A stretch of 64,000 nucleotides of DNA from Cyanobacteria bacterium TGS_CYA1. Its GTDB lineage: Bacteria > Cyanobacteriota > Vampirovibrionia > Obscuribacterales > Obscuribacteraceae. This document shows, in pieces, positions 59,882 through 64,000 of the stretch. The position numbers and the translations under genes were made by a program. The DNA is taken from NCBI GenBank assembly GCA_026129135.1, contig JAHCIQ010000002.1, forward strand, positions 248,001 to 312,000, given 5' to 3'. Numbering within the stretch: the first letter of the stretch is position 1; every line of letters starts with the position of its first letter. A model generated the notes under the pieces. The model ran no database searches and was not told where the DNA came from. It worked only from the letters and a program-made list of their open reading frames with translations.

Positions 59882-61285
59882 TTAAAGCTTATGAACAGTC
59901 ATTGCCTTCTTGTTTTCGAATTTGTATTTTTCCACAATCCAGGGTTCGTAATCAATGGGAGTGGATACGGGACCGCGCAAGCTGTATGTTTTATCTGCCG
60001 TATTGCGGTCAATGATAAGGAAATGTTTGCTGCCTATAGAAGGGAGCTTGGGTGAAAATATTGGATTAAAATGCAATGGTATTTGGAATTCTTCGCCGAA
60101 AATAGTTTTAGATGGATCTTCGATCACTCGATAAGTTGCGATGTAAGAGTTGGATAGAAATTTCTTTTCAGGAACTAAATTTTCTAATTCTGCCACCACA
60201 TATGGGTAAGCAAGACTGAGATTGATTTGTCTGAGAATGACATATTTCTTCTGAGACGCTTTAATAATTGCGTCCTGGTCTTCGAATTTTGCCGATGAAA
60301 GCTGCTTTGCTGTTTCAAGATCGAGCAAGGTCATATTTGCGCTACAGATAAATTCATCCAGTTTCTTGTAGACTTTTATGGCGCGGTCTAATGTTTGAGG
60401 ACTCATATAGATACTGCTTTTAGAGCAGATTGTCCAGGCTCGTACATCTTTTGGAAGTACAGCAGACGTGTTGTTGCCATCGATATTCAGCCCAGCAATA
60501 TGTTCGAAGTTAGAAATGCTCATAATGGCTTGAGTCCATTTTTTCTCTGCGAGCAATTTTTCGGCATCATCTAACATTTTATCCAAAGCAACTTGTCGCA
60601 AACGCTCGAATTTTTCCGAATCGAAAGGCGCATGCGCTCCCGGAGTTTTGCGTTTGACTAATTCTTGAAGCAAATCCACAATGAGCTGCTGACTGGGTAA
60701 CTCATTTTTTGCGTAGTAGTCGCTAAGTTTTTCAAGCGTAGATAAATTAATCCCGCGCTGTTTTACTTCCTCATTCAATTGATTGCTCAAATCTTTGGAT
60801 GCATAAAAACTAGCTTCCAGCTGAACTTCTTTGATTAGGTCGCGAGTTTGACTTGGTGCCGGTCTTCCATCAACATCCATTTGTAGATCTTCTTTGATAA
60901 CGAAGATGCCTTTATCAAGGACCGATTGCGCCCAAGTGTTATTGCAAGCCGAAAGAGCTGCAGTAGCAACTACAGATAGAGCGAGGACTGTTGCCCTGTG
61001 AACGCAAGTTGCGAAATTTCTGATAGGACGAAGTATTCTTGGACAATTGTCTGTCTTGATAGTTCCGTCTTCACGCACGTAGAAAAGCAGGCAAGCGTCG
61101 TCTGTCTCGATAGTTTCGGAAAGAAATTTCTCCGCCTCGCTGGTGGTCATGTCCGAAATGTTGTAAACATGCTGCGAACACTGATTGCAAATGCGAGCGC
61201 GTTCGTCGCCCTCCATCGCTTCCCATTTGATAGGACAGGGATAGGCAAGGACCAGGTTGTCTAGAAGATTTTCTTCGGGCGCCAT
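59882..61285 (-). CDS. Membrane protein with N-terminal CxxC domain and extracytoplasmic region
   Basis: The N-terminus (CPIKWEAMEGDERARICNQC, then SQHVYNISDMTTSEAEKFL) is a widespread small Zn-ribbon-like domain found ahead of membrane helices in several phyla. A helix (RATVLALSVVATAALSAC) follows, and the 330-residue remainder is helical with a final beta part (TYSLRGPVSTPIDYEPWIVE). Its function is unknown. It may be transcribed with the DUF2207 gene 16 nt downstream. Confidence 0.6.
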   Translation of the reverse strand: MAPEENLLDNLVLAYPCPIKWEAMEGDERARICNQCSQHVYNISDMTTSEAEKFLSETIETDDACLLFYVREDGTIKTDNCPRILRPIRNFATCVHRATVLALSVVATAALSACNNTWAQSVLDKGIFVIKEDLQMDVDGRPAPSQTRDLIKEVQLEASFYASKDLSNQLNEEVKQRGINLSTLEKLSDYYAKNELPSQQLIVDLLQELVKRKTPGAHAPFDSEKFERLRQVALDKMLDDAEKLLAEKKWTQAIMSISNFEHIAGLNIDGNNTSAVLPKDVRAWTICSKSSIYMSPQTLDRAIKVYKKLDEFICSANMTLLDLETAKQLSSAKFEDQDAIIKASQKKYVILRQINLSLAYPYVVAELENLVPEKKFLSNSYIATYRVIEDPSKTIFGEEFQIPLHFNPIFSPKLPSIGSKHFLIIDRNTADKTYSLRGPVSTPIDYEPWIVEKYKFENKKAMTVHKL

Positions 61286-61453
61286 TCTAGTATTCTTTCA
61301 GGTGGGACGAGAGAGCGGAAGGGGGTTAACCCCAGTTGAGAGTTCAGTCAACCGGCATCGGTTACTGAAACTTCAATGAGTTTGGGTACAGTAGTAATTG
61401 TATAGTGTAGGTGTACAAATATCAGCAATGACAAACTATTCGGTTTGTGAATA

Positions 61454-61472
61454 TGCTATAATGTCAACGATG
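61454..61472 (+). promoter_or_regulatory. Extended -10 of abiEi, apparently leaderless
   Basis: TGC (61454-61456) plus a perfect TATAAT (61457-61462) is followed by 7 nt and ATG 61470. No ribosome binding site is present. Confidence 0.55.
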
Positions 61473-62288
61473 AGTATACAAAGACAGCTAAAGTTAAACC
61501 ACTTGTCGCAAATCTTACCTGAAGGTTTGCTAGTTGACTCAAGCTGGCTTCAAAAACAGGGATACTCTCGCCAACTTATAGCTAAATACGTACATGGTGG
61601 TTGGCTGACGTCTCCGGTCCGAGGAGTTTACCGAAGAGAAAGTGTTCTTTTGGAGCAAGACGATTGGGAACTTGTCGTGGCTTCGTTGCAGAGTTTGCTT
61701 GAGCTAGCTGTAACCATAGGCGGTCGTACCGCATTAGATTTACATGGGCATGTACATTACCTGGCGATGAATGGCTCTCGGGGAGTGCATCTTTACGGAA
61801 ATGAGCCACCGCCGACTTGGATATACAAATTGCCACTAAAACAATCGCTCTTTTTTCATTCTAACGGACTTTTCAATTTCAAAAATACTTCTAAAAGTAG
61901 GAACAAAGATTTGCGACAAGCTCATTTCACAGAACATAAATTGCCAAAATCTCACTGGTCATTGATACTATCAACACCGGAAAGAGCAATATTAGAGCTT
62001 TTGGATGAATTGCCGCACAAGGAAACATTTCACCAAGCAGATATGCTAATGGAAGGACTATCCAATTTGAGACCTCAATATCTAAATGTATTGCTGAAGG
62101 ACTGTCGCAGCGTAAAAGTGAAACGCCTTCTTCTCTGGTTCGCCGAGCGCCACAATCATGCATGGTTTAAGTCTATAGAAACAAATAGAATAGATTTGGG
62201 AAGCGGCAAAAGAATGTTAGTACCCGGAGGCACATTTAACTCCAAATATCTCATAACCGTTCCGAAAGATTTTGAAAATGGACAGTAA
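61470..62288 (+). CDS. abiEi: AbiEi-family antitoxin/transcriptional regulator
   Basis: The N-terminal winged-helix (LNHLSQILPEGLLVDSSWLQ, KQGYSRQLIAKYVHGGWLTS) and the following TIGGRTALDLHGHVHYLA match AbiEi_3-type proteins of type IV abortive infection systems. In those systems AbiEii (a nucleotidyltransferase toxin) is encoded next. Here only its first codons remain (62278-62361). ATG 61470 is chosen over upstream starts, which lie inside the promoter. Confidence 0.82.
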   Translation: MSIQRQLKLNHLSQILPEGLLVDSSWLQKQGYSRQLIAKYVHGGWLTSPVRGVYRRESVLLEQDDWELVVASLQSLLELAVTIGGRTALDLHGHVHYLAMNGSRGVHLYGNEPPPTWIYKLPLKQSLFFHSNGLFNFKNTSKSRNKDLRQAHFTEHKLPKSHWSLILSTPERAILELLDELPHKETFHQADMLMEGLSNLRPQYLNVLLKDCRSVKVKRLLLWFAERHNHAWFKSIETNRIDLGSGKRMLVPGGTFNSKYLITVPKDFENGQ

Positions 62289-62361
62289 CTCACCATATGC
62301 AAAACAAGTTGCCTTGTTGATGCGAAATACTAAGGCGACTAGCAAGGCGCAGAATGTCTAA
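62278..62361 (+). pseudogene. Remnant of an AbiEii toxin gene (N-terminal 15 codons)
   Basis: ATG 62278 overlaps the abiEi end by 11 nt, as in intact operons. The frame reads MDSNSPYAKQVALLM, the usual AbiEii opening, then diverges (RNTKATSKAQNV) and stops at 62361. The nucleotidyltransferase core, including the expected GGTAINLF motif, is absent. A deletion or replacement after codon 15 is the simplest reading. Confidence 0.55.
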
Positions 62362-62959
62362 TTCAGATTCATTGGACTTAGATTACTGGAAACAATATTT
62401 TCTCGATAGGGTCTATGAGCTGCAAGCCATCTCCGGAACACCTTTTGGCTTTGCGGGAACTTGCATACTCATCGAAGTGCTTTCGAGATTCACCATCGGC
62501 ACAGGAAAAGGCAAATCAGGCAGAGTTGACTACGAACAATTTGTTTCTAACTGGCTGCCTAAGAAGTATTCGGATTTTAAATACGCCAAGCGCGTAACGC
62601 CGCCTGGCAAGGACGAGATGGATAAGTATTTGCCCACTCAGATGTATTGCATTTTGAGATGTGGGCTTGTGCATAATCTGTCTTTTGTGGCGGGTAATTC
62701 GGAAATAGCAAATGGTGCCACGGACAGATCCATCTGGATGTTGTCGCGCAAAGAAGCTGATGAATTGGGGCTGAAGCATCTAGATTCATTTCAGCAAGTT
62801 GGTCCGCCTGTGGTGGAAGACGCTGCATTGTTTGTCGCCGAAGATTTTTTAGAAGACATCGAGAATGCGATTCGGGATATTTTTGCGAAGGCAAAAAACG
62901 ATGAAGTCTTGAGAGACAATATCGCAAAGCATGTTAGTGATAGATGTCCGATTTTATAA
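62354..62959 (+). CDS. HEPN-like protein adjacent to abiEi
   Basis: ATG 62354 lies within the end of the AbiEii remnant. The 201-aa helical protein contains ILRCGLVHNLSF, an R-x4-H motif typical of HEPN ribonucleases, after AGTCILIEVLSRFTIGTGKG-like helices (residues 30-50) and YEQFVSNWLPKKYSD. The rest has helices with acidic ends (EDIENAIRDIFAKAKNDEVL). Family assignment is by motif only. Its placement after an antitoxin gene suggests a toxin or defence role. Confidence 0.5.
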   Translation: MSNSDSLDLDYWKQYFLDRVYELQAISGTPFGFAGTCILIEVLSRFTIGTGKGKSGRVDYEQFVSNWLPKKYSDFKYAKRVTPPGKDEMDKYLPTQMYCILRCGLVHNLSFVAGNSEIANGATDRSIWMLSRKEADELGLKHLDSFQQVGPPVVEDAALFVAEDFLEDIENAIRDIFAKAKNDEVLRDNIAKHVSDRCPIL

Positions 62960-62975
62960 GGTCAGCCTTGTTTTC

Positions 62976-63149
62976 TTAGCGTGCGATAGAACCATCGTAG
63001 AGCTGCTTCAAGTCGTCGTAGCGACGTGCAAACCAAATATTGATCCAAGCCAAGTGGACGATTGACGAAATGAAGATCCGCCAGACGAAATTCCTAATAT
63101 GCCACAATAGAATTCTGTTGTCGGTTAGCCTTCTGAAATTTATAAACAA
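62976..63149 (-). CDS. Possible 57-aa ORF rich in Trp/Arg
   Basis: A TTG at 63149 opens a frame whose product includes WHIRNFVWRIFISSIVHLAW and ends ARRYDDLKQLYDGSIAR. It looks protein-like (hydrophobic helix plus charged tail) and could be a small gene or a fragment. There is no ribosome binding site, and the promoter of the next plus-strand gene overlaps the start. The rest of this 222-nt gap shows nothing further. Confidence 0.25.
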   Translation of the reverse strand: MFINFRRLTDNRILLWHIRNFVWRIFISSIVHLAWINIWFARRYDDLKQLYDGSIAR

Positions 63150-63181
63150 GGTATACTAACACCGTTGAACTTGAGGTTACC

Positions 63182-64000
63182 ATGAACAATCGAACAGTGC
63201 TTCTGAGTGCGCTTATTTCCATTTCTTTCTCGCTAAATGCATTGTCTGTGCTGGCTTACGGCGTGGGTGATGTTATCGAGGTCCAACCTTCGATGATGAA
63301 CGATCCTTCCACGGGGTATTGGTATCGAGCCACAGTGAAAGCTATCACGCCGGACGGCAGGCTCAAGGTGCTCGCGGATGACGGCACAGAGTACTTGATC
63401 TCCCAAGATCCACCAAAGTGGATTCGAGCTGCCGCATCAGGTTCCTCCGTCATCGGACCAGGTGCTACTGGCTCAGCGTCCGCTGGGGCAAGTCGTACTA
63501 CTCATAGCGGCAGCGGCAATGGCGGAGGCGGAGTTCCTGTTTCGGGGAATTTAAGAGTAGGAGGTCCTGCAGGATCGACTGCAAGTGCAACCAAACATAA
63601 TCCCAGCGCCACCACATCCAGTGCGCCGCGCACAACTTCGGTGCAAACAAGTTCGCCTCCTGCATCCACGTCTGGTACTCGAGCTGCTAAAGGGGCTCCA
63701 CCAAACGGCGAATATAACTGCATGAAAATCTCAAGTGGACAGCTGATCCACTTAGGTACGCTCGAAATTCGGAACGGCACCTATCGGGGTTTGGACAAGA
63801 CCGGCGGCTTTGCGCCCATGAACATTAACGGAGCCGGAAACATTACCTGGTCGCAAGGATTTCGCGGCATGCCTGACGGTTGGCAACTTAAAGAGAGCCG
63901 CTACGTAGGTGGCGACAGTATGGGGCGCCCCTTGATTCAGATTTATTACCGAAGTAAATCCGGTTGGAACGAAATGATGGATGCGTTGAAAGAGAACTAA
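63182..64000 (+). CDS. Secreted protein with Tudor/agenet-like domain
   Basis: A signal peptide (LLSALISISFSLNALSVLA) is followed by a small beta domain DPSTGYWYRATVKAITPDGR with GTEYLISQDPPKWIR, the layout of Tudor/agenet or SH3-like domains. A Ser/Thr/Gly/Pro-rich linker of about 90 residues leads to a C-terminal beta-sandwich-like domain (GEYNCMKISSGQLIHLGTLE). GAGG stands 5 nt before ATG 63182 and TATACT about 25 nt further upstream. The stop is at the window's last base. The function is unknown. Confidence 0.7.
   Translation: MNNRTVLLSALISISFSLNALSVLAYGVGDVIEVQPSMMNDPSTGYWYRATVKAITPDGRLKVLADDGTEYLISQDPPKWIRAAASGSSVIGPGATGSASAGASRTTHSGSGNGGGGVPVSGNLRVGGPAGSTASATKHNPSATTSSAPRTTSVQTSSPPASTSGTRAAKGAPPNGEYNCMKISSGQLIHLGTLEIRNGTYRGLDKTGGFAPMNINGAGNITWSQGFRGMPDGWQLKESRYVGGDSMGRPLIQIYYRSKSGWNEMMDALKEN

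Noticed and set aside
1..64000. CRISPR arrays, tRNA or rRNA genes, IS elements and prophage genes.
   Set aside because: No regularly spaced repeats, cloverleaf candidates, transposase motifs or phage proteins were noticed on reading; tRNA absence should be confirmed with a dedicated tool.

Overview
The window looks like chromosome from a free-living, diderm, non-photosynthetic bacterium. The best fit is the Melainabacteria/Obscuribacterales side of the Cyanobacteria. This rests on a long secreted protein with cyanobacterial-style SLH domains, a YadA-type trimeric autotransporter and lipoproteins (outer membrane), a receptor-like Ser/Thr kinase with leucine-rich repeats, a PPK2 polyphosphate kinase, many signal-peptide proteins and moderate GC. 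No photosynthesis genes, rRNA, tRNA, IS element, prophage or CRISPR array were recognised. The assignment is inference.

Layout. 0-5.8 kb: the 3' end of a TPR protein, then a secreted GH5 cellulase with a Pro-Thr linker and heptad-repeat tail, directly followed by a TadE/G-like pseudopilin, a terminator and a two-TM K+ channel pair. 5.8-10.6 kb: a translationally coupled Hen1-Pnkp RNA repair operon. 10.7-22.9 kb: small membrane and secreted proteins, the SLH protein, an NCS1 permease, an alpha/beta hydrolase, a CDP-alcohol phosphatidyltransferase, and a tightly packed operon for a membrane dipeptidase and a PLP-dependent dehydratase. 23.0-23.7 kb: a RelE-like toxin-antitoxin pair under a palindromic operator. 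23.7-27.0 kb: a trimeric autotransporter between two paralogous membrane-anchored hydrolases. 27-32.4 kb: DUF4239 protein, SRPBCC-SDR39U1 fusion, SulP transporter and a baeRF-type protein.

32.5-39.2 kb is a long minus-strand operon: ClC antiporter, Ca2+ exchanger, CPA1 Na+/H+ antiporter, secreted thioredoxin, then four small proteins joined by 1-4 nt overlaps, two of them very short. 39.2-48.8 kb: secreted VOC and TPR proteins, a His-rich methyltransferase-GNAT fusion, an acyl-carrier-like protein coupled to a PH-TM protein, ppk2 and a hipBA module. 48.8-57.5 kb: kinase-LRR receptor, amidohydrolase, PafA-type phosphatase, CoA transferase and a propeller protein. 57.5-64 kb: a frameshifted small gene, an RlaP-like nucleotidyltransferase, a Cys-rich DUF2207 protein, an AbiEi antitoxin whose AbiEii toxin is reduced to its first codons and followed by a HEPN-like gene, and a secreted Tudor-like protein.

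Recurring themes are RNA damage and repair (Hen1/Pnkp, RlaP-like, baeRF, RelE, HEPN-like), ion and pH homeostasis, phosphate/polyphosphate metabolism and cell-surface display. Two window-wide patterns stand out. Several ATG starts lie 6-7 nt behind a -10 box, often an extended TGn -10, with no Shine-Dalgarno, suggesting leaderless mRNAs. Three otherwise different small membrane proteins end in a shared VNQLNQLS-like motif just after their last membrane helix.
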